Source: Haloarcula sp. DT43
Lineage (GTDB): Archaea > Halobacteriota > Halobacteria > Halobacteriales > Haloarculaceae
Direction of reading: 5' to 3'
Length of the DNA stretch: 64,000 nucleotides
Assembly: GCF_037078405.1 (NCBI RefSeq)
Contig: NZ_JAYMGZ010000001.1
Location: 806,001-870,000, forward strand
The notes under the pieces were generated by a model that worked only from the letters and a program-made list of their open reading frames with translations, was not told where the DNA came from and ran no database searches. The first letter of the stretch is position 1; each line of letters begins with the position of its first letter. The position numbers were made by a program, and so were the translations under genes. Shown piece by piece: positions 8,882 to 17,540 of the stretch.

Positions 8882-9411
8882 CCCGGCGCGGCCAGCTGGT
8901 CCTCGTGGCGGCCGCGGTCGTGGCAGTCGCGCTCGTCCCGATTCTCGTGGCGTCCCTGCAACTGGGGTATCACGACGACGTCCGCGCGACGGCCGACTAC
9001 GACGACGACCCGACCGCCGACGCGCTCCGGGTCCTCGAACGCGCTGTCGCGACCGAGAGCGCGTCCGTTCCGAAGCAGTACGCCTGGGCCGCGAGGGATT
9101 CAGCGACGGCGGCCGTTCGCGGGGGATTGCAACCGCGGCTCGACCGCCTCAGAACGTCGCGCGTCGAGGCCGGCGTCTATTACGATGTTTCCTACAACGG
9201 CACTGCGGCGCGAGAGTGGAGCGTCGCCGACTGTCCGTCCGGGCCGGACCGGCAGTTCGGGGACTGTGTCGCCACCCGTGGTATCGTCGTGCAGGACCGC
9301 GTCGGTCGCACACACGTCCTCGCCGTCGGTTTCGACGTGACGGCCACGACAGAACGCGGCGAAACCACCGTGACCGTCGTTGTCGAACCGAGCGGGCGGT
9401 CCTCGCGGTGA
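8878..9411 (+). CDS. pilin-like secretion operon protein, last gene
   Basis: A 177-aa protein starting MTRRGQLVLVAAAVVAVALV: a basic N-terminus, Gln and a single hydrophobic helix (residues about 6-26). The external part contains two Cys within CPSGPDRQFGDC that could form a disulfide, unusual for a haloarchaeal protein. The ATG at 8878 overlaps the previous stop in an ATGA arrangement. It is the last of the seven coupled genes, and 54 bases separate it from the converging Tat lipoprotein gene. Confidence 0.65.
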   Translation: MTRRGQLVLVAAAVVAVALVPILVASLQLGYHDDVRATADYDDDPTADALRVLERAVATESASVPKQYAWAARDSATAAVRGGLQPRLDRLRTSRVEAGVYYDVSYNGTAAREWSVADCPSGPDRQFGDCVATRGIVVQDRVGRTHVLAVGFDVTATTERGETTVTVVVEPSGRSSR

Positions 9412-9465
9412 GGTGGGGAGTCAAAAGCGGCACGCGAGCCGTGATTCGTCGACTCGGTCAGCGTG

Positions 9466-9978
9466 TCACTCCGTCCCGCCCGGCGTCTGGGTTCGGACCT
9501 GGGACCGTATCTGCTCGAACGTCGCTCGCGGGAAGAGACCGGTGACGCTGTCGACCGAGAGTGCCTCGACGAGTCCGGCCGGCGGACCAGTGACCAGCAG
9601 CGCACCCGCCTCGGAGACGGAATCGTCGACGGTGAGTCCGAGGTCGGCCGTCGCGCGCTCCTCGAAGCCGGTCATCGCCTCCTCGATGAGGCTCTCCTGT
9701 GCGGTGCGGTACTCCGCCTGGGCCTCGCTTTGGGTGAGATTGCCCGCCTGCAGTTCGGACTGTATCTCCTGTTGGCGTTCCCGGAGCTGTTCCTGGTCGG
9801 GTTCGACGCCGACCGTCACCGTGGCGGGCTCCGCGGTCGCGGTCTGGCTCTGGGGTCCCGTCCCCGACTCGGTTCCGTCGCTGGTGTCTCCCTGGAGGGC
9901 GTTGCAGCCGGCGAGCGATACCGTCGCACTCGTTCCGGCGAGTTGCATGAAGCGGCGGCGCGTGGACTCGAATTCCAT
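9466..9978 (-). CDS. Tat-exported lipoprotein, unknown function
   Basis: A 170-aa secreted lipoprotein. The N-terminus has a twin-arginine motif (RRRFMQL, residues 7-13) and a lipobox LAGC with Cys at 25, so it should be exported folded by Tat and lipid-anchored outside the cytoplasmic membrane, as is common in haloarchaea. A Thr/Gln-rich linker and a mixed-charge domain with a probable helix (residues about 60-110, rich in Gln and Glu) follow. I recognise no family. It converges with the secretion operon. Confidence 0.75.
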   Translation of the reverse strand: MEFESTRRRFMQLAGTSATVSLAGCNALQGDTSDGTESGTGPQSQTATAEPATVTVGVEPDQEQLRERQQEIQSELQAGNLTQSEAQAEYRTAQESLIEEAMTGFEERATADLGLTVDDSVSEAGALLVTGPPAGLVEALSVDSVTGLFPRATFEQIRSQVRTQTPGGTE

Positions 9979-10124
9979 TGTCGGCTAGCACGGGTCCCGA
10001 GGGGTAACCCTTCTGATACGACTGCGGACCTCGTTGTCCCGACCGTCGGGGCTCCTGGTTCGGATATCGCCTCGACAGCCGAAAGACAGTGGTAGCTGTG
10101 GGCCAACTGTGAGTGAATAACGGC

Positions 10125-11722
10125 ATGCCGAGACTGGAGCCGGGGGACACGCCGGAGCGGGACGCGATTCCGACGCTCGACAGCGACCGGTCGGGGACGG
10201 TCGTCTGGCACCGTGAGCACCTGCGGGTGCGCGACCAGGCCGCGGTCGCCAGGGCCGCGGCGGCCGAGTACGTCCTCCCCGCTGTTCGTGTTCGATCCGG
10301 CGTTCTACGGCGCGGACGGGCTGGCCTGTGACAGCCGTATCCGGTTCCTGCACGACTGCCTGGCCGACCTCTCGGACCAGTACCACACCGCGACCGGTCG
10401 CGGGCTCACCTACGCCCATGGGGACCCGCTGGACGTGCTGGCGCGGTTCCGCGAGGCCGGCTGGGATATCGTGACGATGGCCGTGCCGACGGGACGGTAC
10501 GGCCGCGAGCGGGACCGACGCGCGCGGGAACAGTGTGACGTGACGTTCGTCGACGGCGACGGGCTGGTCCGGGACCGAACCGACACCCGCGAGGGGTGGC
10601 AGGACGACGTCGCTGCGTGGTTCGACGCCGACACACATGACTGGGACCCGACGACGGTCACCTCCCGGAGCTTCGACACCGGCGTCGACGTTGAGGCGGT
10701 CGAGGAGCGATACGACATCTCGCCGTCGAAAGCCGACGTGCCACGCGGCGGGACCGGCCCCGCGCACGACCAGCTGTCGGCGTTCGTCGAGCGAATCGAC
10801 GACTACCCGGGGAACATCTCAGCGCCGACGGACGCACGGGACGGGACCAGCGAACTCTCGCCGTATCTCGCCTTCGGCTGTCTCTCCGTCCGGCAGGCCT
10901 TCCAGTACGTCGACGAGCACGCGCCCGACGGCCGCGGGAAGGAGATGTTCGTCTCGCGGCTGTACTGGAACAAACACTACGAGCAGAAGCTCGAAGACTG
11001 GCCCGGCTGGCTCGACACGGCGGTGAACCCGGTGTTCGAGGGATTCAACGCAGCCCGATACGACCCCGACCTGGTGGCCGCCTGGAAGCAGGGACGGACC
11101 GGGTTCCCGATGGTCGACGCGTCGATGCGGTGTCTCAGGGAGACGGGCTGGCTCAACTTTCGGATGCGGGCGCTCTGTGCGTCCGTGTACTTCCACCTCC
11201 TCCAGCAGCCCTGGCGAATCGGCGCGGACTGGTTCTATCACCATCTCGTCGACGCTTCGGCGGCCATCAACTACACCCAGTGGCAGTATCAGTGCGGGCT
11301 GGTCGGCAAGCCGACCCTCCGGCTGTACAACCCTCGCAAACAGGTCCGCGACCAGGACCCGGACGGCGAGTTCGTCCGGCGATGGGTGCCCGAACTCGAC
11401 GCGCTGCCCGACGAATACCTCGACCGGCCCGAGGGGACGCCGGTCCACGTGCAGGCGTCCTGTGGCGTCGACATCGGCGAGGACTACCCACGTCCAGTCG
11501 TCGACTACGACGCGGCCCGGCAGGCGTTCCGCCGGCGCTACGAGCGGGTCCGCGCCGACGCGGCCGACGCCCTGGCGGGACCCGGCCGTCGCGCGCCGCG
11601 TCTCCTTCTCCGGCGGCCGCGAGGCCGCGGCACGCATCGCCGCCGAGCACGGGACCGGGGCGTCGAACGACGCGGCGGACGGCGGGACCCAGACCAGCCT
11701 CGACTCGTTCGGCGACGAGTAG
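10125..11722 (+). pseudogene. phr: deoxyribodipyrimidine photolyase, reading frame broken twice
   Basis: The region encodes a class I photolyase/cryptochrome-family protein, the flavoenzyme that reverses cyclobutane pyrimidine dimers with light. The frame breaks at the CCCC run 10,277-10,280 (EYVLP continues as LFVFDPAFYG one base later) and at GGG 11,577-11,579 (ADALA continues as DPAVARRVSFSGG). Removing one base at each run gives a continuous 531-aa protein with the N-terminal antenna domain, the FAD-domain blocks FPMVDASMRCL and WQYQCGLVGKP, and an intact TSLDSFGDE end. The ATG at 10,125 fits the shifted frame. Both changes are single-base gains in homopolymers, so sequencing error and a recent true mutation are both possible. 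As written, no full-length enzyme is made. Confidence 0.85.
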
Positions 11723-11792
11723 GCCGCGAAGACTCGGGCAGTGTTCCCAGTCGCCAAAGAGGCTAAGACGGTCGCACACCGATACGTGTGCA

Positions 11793-12608
11793 ATGACGGC
11801 GGGTACGGACGACGCCGCGTTCGAGGATTGCCGGTTCCTCACCGGGTCACCCCAGCGGTTCGCGGTGCTGGCCCAGCTCCGGGAGCGTCCGGCACGGCCC
11901 ACCGACCTGTGTGATACGGTGGACGCGACGCGGACTACGATTCAGCGGATACTCGCGGGCTTCTCCGAGCGACAATGGGTCGTCAAACGGGACGGGGAGT
12001 ACCAGCTCACGGTGACCGGACGGCGGGTGTTCGACCAGTACAGGGCGCTCGTCGAGGAGGTCGAGCGGGCGCGGGCGGCCGGACCGCTAGCCGCACACCT
12101 CGGCGCAATCGCTGGCGAGCTTCCGGCGGACCTGCTGGACCCGGCCTGTCTCACGACGACCTCCGAGCAGAACCCCCTGGCCGCTATCAACCGGTTCACG
12201 GGCTGGCTGGACGAGGTCGAGGGCGACGTCCGGGCCATCTCGCCCATCGTGACCTCGGTGTTCAACGATGTCGCCGTGGGGCTGCTCGAAACGGGGACAC
12301 ACATCGAGTTCATCATCGACCACAGCGTGCTCGAACGGTCCGCGTCCGACTTCTCGGACGCGCTGGAGCGAAGCGTCGAACACGAGAACATCGACACGTA
12401 CGTCCACGAGAGCCCGCTCGACATCGGTCTCGCGCTGGACCGCTCGCGGGTCTGCCTGGCTGCCTACGACGACCGGAACAACATCCGGGCGATAGCCGAG
12501 TCCGACGCCGAGCCGGTGTATCGGTGGGCCGAATCGGTCTTCGACGGGTACAAGGCGCGGTCACAGCCGCTCGCGGCGGTTCTGTCGATGGGCGAGAACA
12601 ACCGATAA
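11793..12608 (+). CDS. winged-helix transcriptional regulator with FilR1-like C-terminal domain
   Basis: A 271-aa regulator common in haloarchaea. Residues about 15-80 form an ArsR/MarR-like winged helix (FLTGSPQRFAVLAQL, RTTIQRILAGF). The remaining 180 residues resemble the effector domain of the archaeal FilR1/DUF1724 group, ending in the usual sequence around WAESVFDGYK. The ATG at 11,793 lies just after GATACGTGTGCA, with little leader. It follows the photolyase gene by 70 bases but has its own start region. The ligand and targets cannot be read from sequence. Confidence 0.8.
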   Translation: MTAGTDDAAFEDCRFLTGSPQRFAVLAQLRERPARPTDLCDTVDATRTTIQRILAGFSERQWVVKRDGEYQLTVTGRRVFDQYRALVEEVERARAAGPLAAHLGAIAGELPADLLDPACLTTTSEQNPLAAINRFTGWLDEVEGDVRAISPIVTSVFNDVAVGLLETGTHIEFIIDHSVLERSASDFSDALERSVEHENIDTYVHESPLDIGLALDRSRVCLAAYDDRNNIRAIAESDAEPVYRWAESVFDGYKARSQPLAAVLSMGENNR

Positions 12609-12726
12609 CCGAAGTCTGGTATGGAAGGGCCGAAGGGAGCACTGGTCGGCGCTCCAGCACTCACTGGAGGGCGGGATGGTATATCCCCGGGCTACCGTAT
12701 CACTGGCTGATGCCTATACTTATTCA

Positions 12727-12772
12727 CTGTAACTGTTCGCGGAGCCGGAACATGTTACAGGGGTTGTAACAG
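12727..12772. promoter_or_regulatory. three alternating GTTACAG/CTGTAAC half-sites, possible operator or terminator
   Basis: The half-site CTGTAAC at 12,727-12,733 is mirrored by TGTTACAG at 12,753-12,760, which is in turn mirrored by TTGTAACAG at 12,764-12,772. Including the flanking GTTC/GAAC, the first pair forms a nearly perfect inverted repeat. The block lies in the 290-base gap between the regulator ending at 12,608 and the small HTH gene at 12,899. It could be a binding site for either regulator or a transcription end; there is no T-run after it. Confidence 0.4.
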
Positions 12773-12866
12773 CTGCCGGGTCCTGCCCTCCGGCGTTCAC
12801 CACCGTTCGACTACGCCGCCGGACGGCCTGTCTGAACCGTCATCTGGACTGAAATACTAGCCGACA

Positions 12867-12872
12867 GTATAA
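12867..12872 (+). promoter_or_regulatory. TATA box of the small HTH gene
   Basis: AGTATAAG lies about 29 bases before the ATG at 12,899. This spacing puts the predicted transcription start at or within a few bases of the start codon, as in the leaderless transcripts that dominate in haloarchaea. It supports 12,899 over the upstream in-frame GTG at 12,875. Confidence 0.5.
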
Positions 12873-12898
12873 GTGTGTGGCATTCGTTACCAGAACGT

Positions 12899-13132
12899 AT
12901 GTCTCCGCCCGGACGGGAGGTCCAGTACACCGAATCGGACGTCATCGAGGTGTTCAAACACCGAAACGATTACGCGGAGCCGCTCACAGCGTCGGAGGTG
13001 GCGGACAGGCTCGGCTGTTCACGCCGGACCGCGCTGAACAAGCTCCACGACCTCGAATCCGAGACCGACATCACGAGCAAGAAAGTCGGGGGACGGTCGC
13101 GGGTGTGGTGGATACCCGTGCGAACGGACTGA
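12899..13132 (+). CDS. small HTH DNA-binding protein
   Basis: A 77-aa single-domain protein. The segment PLTASEVADRLGCSRRTALNKLHDL (read here in two halves around residues 27-51) has the two helices and turn of a winged helix, and a basic wing (SKKVGGRSRVWW) follows. Such mini winged-helix proteins are abundant in haloarchaea and their viruses. A TATA box 29 bases upstream indicates a leaderless mRNA. It converges with the minus-strand MinD pair, with 92 bases between. Target unknown. Confidence 0.75.
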   Translation: MSPPGREVQYTESDVIEVFKHRNDYAEPLTASEVADRLGCSRRTALNKLHDLESETDITSKKVGGRSRVWWIPVRTD

Positions 13133-13224
13133 GCCGTCGCAGCGGTTGCTTCGGGCGTCGGGACGCTCCTGTAGCAGAGCGCACCGGCAGCGTGGGGGTC
13201 GTATCGCGCGAGCGATCACCGGCC

Positions 13225-13779
13225 CTAGAAGTCCCACTGCTGGGCGCGCTCGCGGGCCTCCGAGCGCGCCTGCTGTTTGATGGCCTCGATTTTCTCCGCA
13301 TCGTCGAGGAACGCCTCGACGGCGCTCTGTTCCGTTGGTCCGTCCTCGTCCGCCGGCGCGTCGTCGGTCGCCGCCGCCAGTCGTTCGTCGGGGGCTGCCC
13401 GCCGCGTGCTGTCGGCCAGCGCCGGGTCGCCGCCCAGCCGCTCGGCCGGCATCCCGGGCGGGACTCGCAGGTCGTCCGCGTCGTGGGCCGGTTCGAGGTC
13501 GGCAGGGTCGAGCGCGTACAGCGAGACGTGGTACGGGCCGGGAACCGCGAGGTCCGCGAGCGCCGGCGGGCCGCCACGGTCCGTGCCGGTGTGGTAGGCC
13601 AGCACGGGCACGCCCTCGGCGAAGGTGACGACGCCCCGCCCCTCGCCGTCGAGCAAGAGCGTCTCCTGGGACTCGAAGACGGCGTAGCCGGTCAGCTCGC
13701 GGTCGAGGGCGTCGGCCAGCGCGTCCCGCGGGTCCGTGACGACCCGCGACTTGTCGAGTCGGCCACGGGGGAGCTTCAT
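13225..13779 (-). CDS. haloarchaeal MinD-associated protein, unknown function
   Basis: A 184-aa protein coupled to the MinD-like ATPase: its ATG overlaps that gene's stop in a four-base ATGA arrangement. The N-terminal half (residues about 1-90) is a compact alpha/beta region (LTGYAVFESQETLLLDGEGRG). The C-terminal half is Ala/Asp-rich and ends in a charged helix (DDAEKIEAIKQQARSEARER). I recognise no named domain. The coupling suggests a partner or cargo for the ATPase, but this is inference. Confidence 0.65.
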   Translation of the reverse strand: MKLPRGRLDKSRVVTDPRDALADALDRELTGYAVFESQETLLLDGEGRGVVTFAEGVPVLAYHTGTDRGGPPALADLAVPGPYHVSLYALDPADLEPAHDADDLRVPPGMPAERLGGDPALADSTRRAAPDERLAAATDDAPADEDGPTEQSAVEAFLDDAEKIEAIKQQARSEARERAQQWDF

Positions 13780-14543
13780 AGCGACTCGGGGATGACGGCA
13801 CTTCGGAACCGGTCGGCGGCGTCGGCGGCCGGCCCGTCCCGGACCGTGAGCGCGTCGGCGGCATCCCGGTACGCCGTCGCCGCCGCACACTCGGGTGCGT
13901 GGGCCAGCAGCGGCCGGCCAGCACGGCGCGCCTCGCGGGCGCGCTCGCTCTCGGGCACCGCGGCCAGCGTCGGCCCGTCGAAGTACCGCTCGGTCTTCCC
14001 GGAGACCGACTCGATGGACTCGGACTCCCGGACCTTGTTGAACAGGAGGCCGGCCACGCCGGTGTCGTAGGTCGTCGCGTACTCCTGGACCTTCAGCCCG
14101 TCCGAGATGGCGGGAATCGTCGGCTGGAGGACGACCACGACCCGGTCGGCCAGCACGACCGGGAGGACGGCGGTACGGCTGTCCAGCGCCGGCGGCGAAT
14201 CGAGGAGGATGATATCCGTGTCCGCCGCGAGCGCCGCGACCACGTCCCGGAGCCGGTCGGGGTCGGCGTCCCTGAAGCCGTCGAGGCTCGTCCCGCAGGG
14301 GACGACCGTCAGCCCGAAGCGGTCGTACGCGGCCGCCTCGACGGGTGCGTCGTCGGCCAGCACGTCGTGCAGCGTCGTCTCGGCGTCCGAGAGGCCGGCG
14401 TGAAAGAGGAGGTTCGCCATCCCCGTGTCGGCGTCGACCACCGTCACGTCGTAGCGGTCGGCGAGCGCCATCCCCAGGGCGACTGTGCTCGTCGTCTTGC
14501 CAGTCCCGCCCTTCCCGCTGGCGACTGCGAACACTTCGACCAT
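13776..14543 (-). CDS. MinD/ParA-family P-loop ATPase
   Basis: A 255-aa ATPase with the deviant Walker A motif GKGGTGKTT (residues about 10-18), switch I (VVDADTGMANL, about 38-48) and switch II (LLDSPPALDSR). The signature Lys near the start of the P-loop permits dimerisation around ATP, as in MinD and ParA. Archaeal MinD-like proteins position membrane and surface structures; the cargo here is unknown. A TATA box 27 bases upstream predicts a leaderless mRNA. It is followed by a coupled gene that may encode its partner. Confidence 0.85.
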   Translation of the reverse strand: MVEVFAVASGKGGTGKTTSTVALGMALADRYDVTVVDADTGMANLLFHAGLSDAETTLHDVLADDAPVEAAAYDRFGLTVVPCGTSLDGFRDADPDRLRDVVAALAADTDIILLDSPPALDSRTAVLPVVLADRVVVVLQPTIPAISDGLKVQEYATTYDTGVAGLLFNKVRESESIESVSGKTERYFDGPTLAAVPESERAREARRAGRPLLAHAPECAAATAYRDAADALTVRDGPAADAADRFRSAVIPESL

Positions 14544-14566
14544 TGGCGAATATTGCGTGCTATCCG

Positions 14567-14574
14567 TATATAAA
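14567..14574 (-). promoter_or_regulatory. TATA box of the MinD-like gene
   Basis: Read on the minus strand, TTTATATA is centred 27 bases before the ATG at 14,543, the spacing expected for a leaderless haloarchaeal transcript. The surrounding A+T-rich stretch contrasts with the G+C-rich genes on both sides. Confidence 0.55.
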
Positions 14575-14607
14575 TTTCTTGCATAACGTCGAGTACGAAA
14601 CCCGAGC

Positions 14608-16080
14608 TCAGGGTAGTCCGAGCAAGTCGAGGTCGAGGTGGTCAGCGACGAGCGCGGCGGCGCGGTCGTACGGGTCGTCCTCGTCGCGCTCCGCTGCCGG
14701 CGGCGGGTCGATGCCGGCCGAATCGAACGTGTTTCGCACGAAGGTAACTCTGGCAGTGTCGTTCACGAAGAGGTCGTGGAGGTAGGTCCCGAGCACCCCG
14801 TCAGTCGCCGCCCCGTCGCCGTCGAACGGGCGGGCCGCGTCCCCGGTCAGCGTCGAGTCGCCCATGTGGATTTCGTAGCCCTCGACGGTCCCGCTCGCGC
14901 CGGCCAGCGGCCCGACGCCGCGCAGGTCGCGCTCGACGTGCTCGACGGTCTTGGACGCCGAGAAGGCGGTCGCCACGGGCAGGAGGCCGAGTCCCTCGAC
15001 GCGGTCCGCGTCGCCGGTCCCCTCCACTGCGGCGTTGGTGATTTCCTCGCCCAGCATCTGGTAGCCCCCACAGAGACCGACGACCGGCCCCTCGAACGCA
15101 CGGAGGCGGTCGCCGAAGCCCGCGTCCGTGAGCGCCAGTAGGTCGTCGACGGTGTTCTTGCTCCCCGGCAGGACCACCGCGTCGGCGTCGTCGAGCGTCG
15201 CCTCGGGCGGGACGTACGCGACCCTGACGCCGGGTTCGCGGGCGAGCGGTTCGAGGTCCGTGAAGTTCGAGATGCGGGGGAGCCGCGGGACCGCGACGGT
15301 GACGCTTTCGCTGTCAGGCATGCCGTCGTCGGCCCCGACCACCGCGCGCTCCCCGACCGCCGGGAGCGAGACGCTGTCCTCCTCGGGGAGCCCGGGGTCG
15401 TCGTAGGGAAGCACACCGAGGACGGGCACGCCGGTCCGGGCTTCGAACTCCTCGATGCCAGGGTCGAGCAGCGAGCGGTCGCCGCGGAACTTCGTCACGA
15501 CCGCGCCGACCACTCGCTCGCGCACGTCGTCGGGCAGGAGTTCGAGCGTCCCCACGAGCGAGGCGAACACGCCGCCGCGTTCGATGTCGGCGACCAGCAA
15601 CACGTCGGCGTCGGCGAAGCGGGCGGTCTCGACGTTCGCGAGGTCGCGGTCGTGGAGGTTGATTTCGGCAATTGAGCCGGCCCCCTCGGCCACGACCACG
15701 TCGTGGTCCCGAACGAGGCGGTCGTGAGCCGCGCGGGCGGTCTCCAGCGCGTCCGTCCAGTGGTCGTCGTAGTACCCCCGGGCCTCGAAGTGGCCGACCG
15801 CTTCGCCGTCCAGCACGAGCTGTGACTCGCCGTCGCCGCGAGGTTTCAGCAGGACCGGGTTGTGGTCGGTCGACGGCGCGACGCCGGCCGCGCGGGCCTG
15901 CACGTACTGCGAGACGCCGATTTCCCCGCCGGGCGTCGCCCGGGCGTTGTTGCTCATGTTCTGGGCCTTGAACGGCGCGACGGAGACGCCGCGGTCGGCG
16001 AGGTACCGGCAGAGCCCGGCCGCGACGGTCGACTTGCCGACGTGGCTCGCGGTGCCCGCGACGAGCAGGGTTTCGGCCAT
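14608..16080 (-). CDS. cbiP: cobyric acid synthase
   Basis: A 490-aa enzyme that amidates adenosylcobyrinic acid a,c-diamide at positions b, d, e and g using glutamine and ATP. The N-terminal dethiobiotin-synthetase-like ATPase domain contains [17 protein letters not shown] (residues about 8-24) and [10 protein letters not shown]. The C-terminal class I glutamine amidotransferase domain has the nucleophile block [12 protein letters not shown] and the His block GTYLHDLF. Length is normal for the family. The ATG at 16,078-16,080 was chosen because the motif starts immediately after it. The gene lies 91 bases downstream of the adenosyltransferase on the same strand. Confidence 0.93.
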   Translation of the reverse strand: MAETLLVAGTASHVGKSTVAAGLCRYLADRGVSVAPFKAQNMSNNARATPGGEIGVSQYVQARAAGVAPSTDHNPVLLKPRGDGESQLVLDGEAVGHFEARGYYDDHWTDALETARAAHDRLVRDHDVVVAEGAGSIAEINLHDRDLANVETARFADADVLLVADIERGGVFASLVGTLELLPDDVRERVVGAVVTKFRGDRSLLDPGIEEFEARTGVPVLGVLPYDDPGLPEEDSVSLPAVGERAVVGADDGMPDSESVTVAVPRLPRISNFTDLEPLAREPGVRVAYVPPEATLDDADAVVLPGSKNTVDDLLALTDAGFGDRLRAFEGPVVGLCGGYQMLGEEITNAAVEGTGDADRVEGLGLLPVATAFSASKTVEHVERDLRGVGPLAGASGTVEGYEIHMGDSTLTGDAARPFDGDGAATDGVLGTYLHDLFVNDTARVTFVRNTFDSAGIDPPPAAERDEDDPYDRAAALVADHLDLDLLGLP

Positions 16081-16171
16081 CACTCCGTCTGCGCACCGAA
16101 CGCACTGGTGTCTTTCGCTCGAATCGCTCGCGCTGGATTCGGGTGTTCGACCCACGTTCGACGGACGGCGT

Positions 16172-16822
16172 TCAGAACTCTGTCCCCTTGCGCGCGCCCT
16201 GCCCGGCGTCGATGGGGTGTTTCTCCTTTTTGACCTGGGTCACGAGGTCGGCGTGGTCGAGCAGGTACTCGGGGGCCTCGTGGCCGCCGGTGAGGACCAG
16301 TTCGAGGTCGTCGGGCTTCGATTCGACCAGCGAAATCACGTCTTCCGGGTCGACGAGGCCGCGGTTCGCGGCGTACAGAATTTCGTCGAGCACGAGCATG
16401 TGTAGGCCGTCCTCCGGCGGGCCATCGGGGTCGAGCGGCGCGGCGAGGTCGGCGTCCGCGCTGGCGTCGACCAGGTCCCTGGCGCGGTCGAGCGCACCCC
16501 TCGCACGGGCCTCGTGCTCGTCGTCGGCACTCCCGTCCATGAAGCCGTGCCAGCCGTAGTGTCCAGCGTTCTCGTAGGAGAAGCCCGGCAGCGCCGCGAT
16601 GGCGTTGTACTCGCCGCGGACGTCCTCGACGGTGCCGGTGCCGCCCTTCATGAACTGCAGCAGGTGGACGCGGTAGCCGTGGCCGACGGCGCGGGTCGCC
16701 ATCCCCAGCGCCGCCGTCGTCTTGCCTTTCCCGTCGCCCCACCAGACCTGCACCAGTCCGAACTCGTCGGGCGCGCTCGGCTCGATTGGTTCGGCGGTCG
16801 GGCCGGCCGTGTTGTCGGTCAT
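16172..16822 (-). CDS. cobA: cob(I)yrinic acid a,c-diamide adenosyltransferase (CobA/CobO type)
   Basis: A 216-aa enzyme that attaches the adenosyl group of ATP to the cobalt of corrinoids. The P-loop [16 protein letters not shown] (residues about 28-43) is the characteristic CobA/CobO motif, followed by LLQFMKGG and the late [14 protein letters not shown] block. The ATG at 16,822 begins a Pro/Glu-rich N-terminal tail that is acidic in halophile style. Its end is 91 bases before cbiP and its start is 10 bases from the end of cbiZ, so it sits centrally in the cobalamin run. Confidence 0.92.
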   Translation of the reverse strand: MTDNTAGPTAEPIEPSAPDEFGLVQVWWGDGKGKTTAALGMATRAVGHGYRVHLLQFMKGGTGTVEDVRGEYNAIAALPGFSYENAGHYGWHGFMDGSADDEHEARARGALDRARDLVDASADADLAAPLDPDGPPEDGLHMLVLDEILYAANRGLVDPEDVISLVESKPDDLELVLTGGHEAPEYLLDHADLVTQVKKEKHPIDAGQGARKGTEF

Positions 16823-16832
16823 ACCCGCTCGT

Positions 16833-17540
16833 TCACGGCTGGAACACATCGGTCTGCCGGTCGGTGACCACGCCGTGGGCGGCCCCCTCGACAGTCGGAA
16901 CGGCTTCCGCGTCGTAGCGCGCGGCCAGGCTCGCCTGGACAGCGTCGCGGACGCACGCCCGTGCCGCCGCGCCGACCTCGGTCGCGCTCCCGGAGAACGG
17001 CGCGCGCTCGGTGCCCGGGACGCAGCCGACGATGGCCGCGTCCGACGTGGTCCCGGGGACGCCCGCCGCGTCGAGCAGCGTCGCGGCCTTCGCCTCGACG
17101 GCGGTCGCGAGCAGCGTCGCCAGCGCCCCGTCATCGAGCGCCCGGTCGACGCCGACGACGACGTTGACCGTCCCGGGTCGCCAGTCCTCAGTCGCCTCGT
17201 CGGCTTCCGTTTCGGGTCCGCTCGCCACCCGTCCGTCCATCGGCAGCGCCGCCGGGTTCGAGAGCCCGGCCGTCGCCAGCGCCGTCACGGGGCCGCTCCG
17301 GGCGCAGCGCGCGTGGGCCATGTCCACGCCGGTCAGCAGCGTCGGACCGACCGGGAAGCCGGCGTCGGCGAGCCGTTCCTCGCGGTAGGCGTCGAGGTCG
17401 GTCCGCTCGAACCCCGTCGGGACCGTGACGTTGTAGACGGCGTCGCGCTTCCGGTAGCCGCCGTCCCACGCTGTCGAGAGCCAGCGTGCCCCCTCTCGGT
17501 GGGCCTGACAGACGCCCGCTCGGACCGCCGTCTCAAACAT
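16833..17540 (-). CDS. cbiZ: adenosylcobinamide amidohydrolase
   Basis: A 235-aa enzyme of the CbiZ family, which removes the aminopropanol side chain from adenosylcobinamide to give adenosylcobyric acid so that imported precursors can re-enter the pathway. The conserved runs AVYNVTVPTGFERTDL and GTVNVVVGVDRALDDGAL, and the late TTSDAAIVGCVPG, fit the archaeal family. The ATG at 17,540 overlaps the upstream cobD-like gene by 8 bases. Presence of both cbiZ and cbiP means salvage and de novo steps meet here. Confidence 0.88.
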   Translation of the reverse strand: MFETAVRAGVCQAHREGARWLSTAWDGGYRKRDAVYNVTVPTGFERTDLDAYREERLADAGFPVGPTLLTGVDMAHARCARSGPVTALATAGLSNPAALPMDGRVASGPETEADEATEDWRPGTVNVVVGVDRALDDGALATLLATAVEAKAATLLDAAGVPGTTSDAAIVGCVPGTERAPFSGSATEVGAAARACVRDAVQASLAARYDAEAVPTVEGAAHGVVTDRQTDVFQP

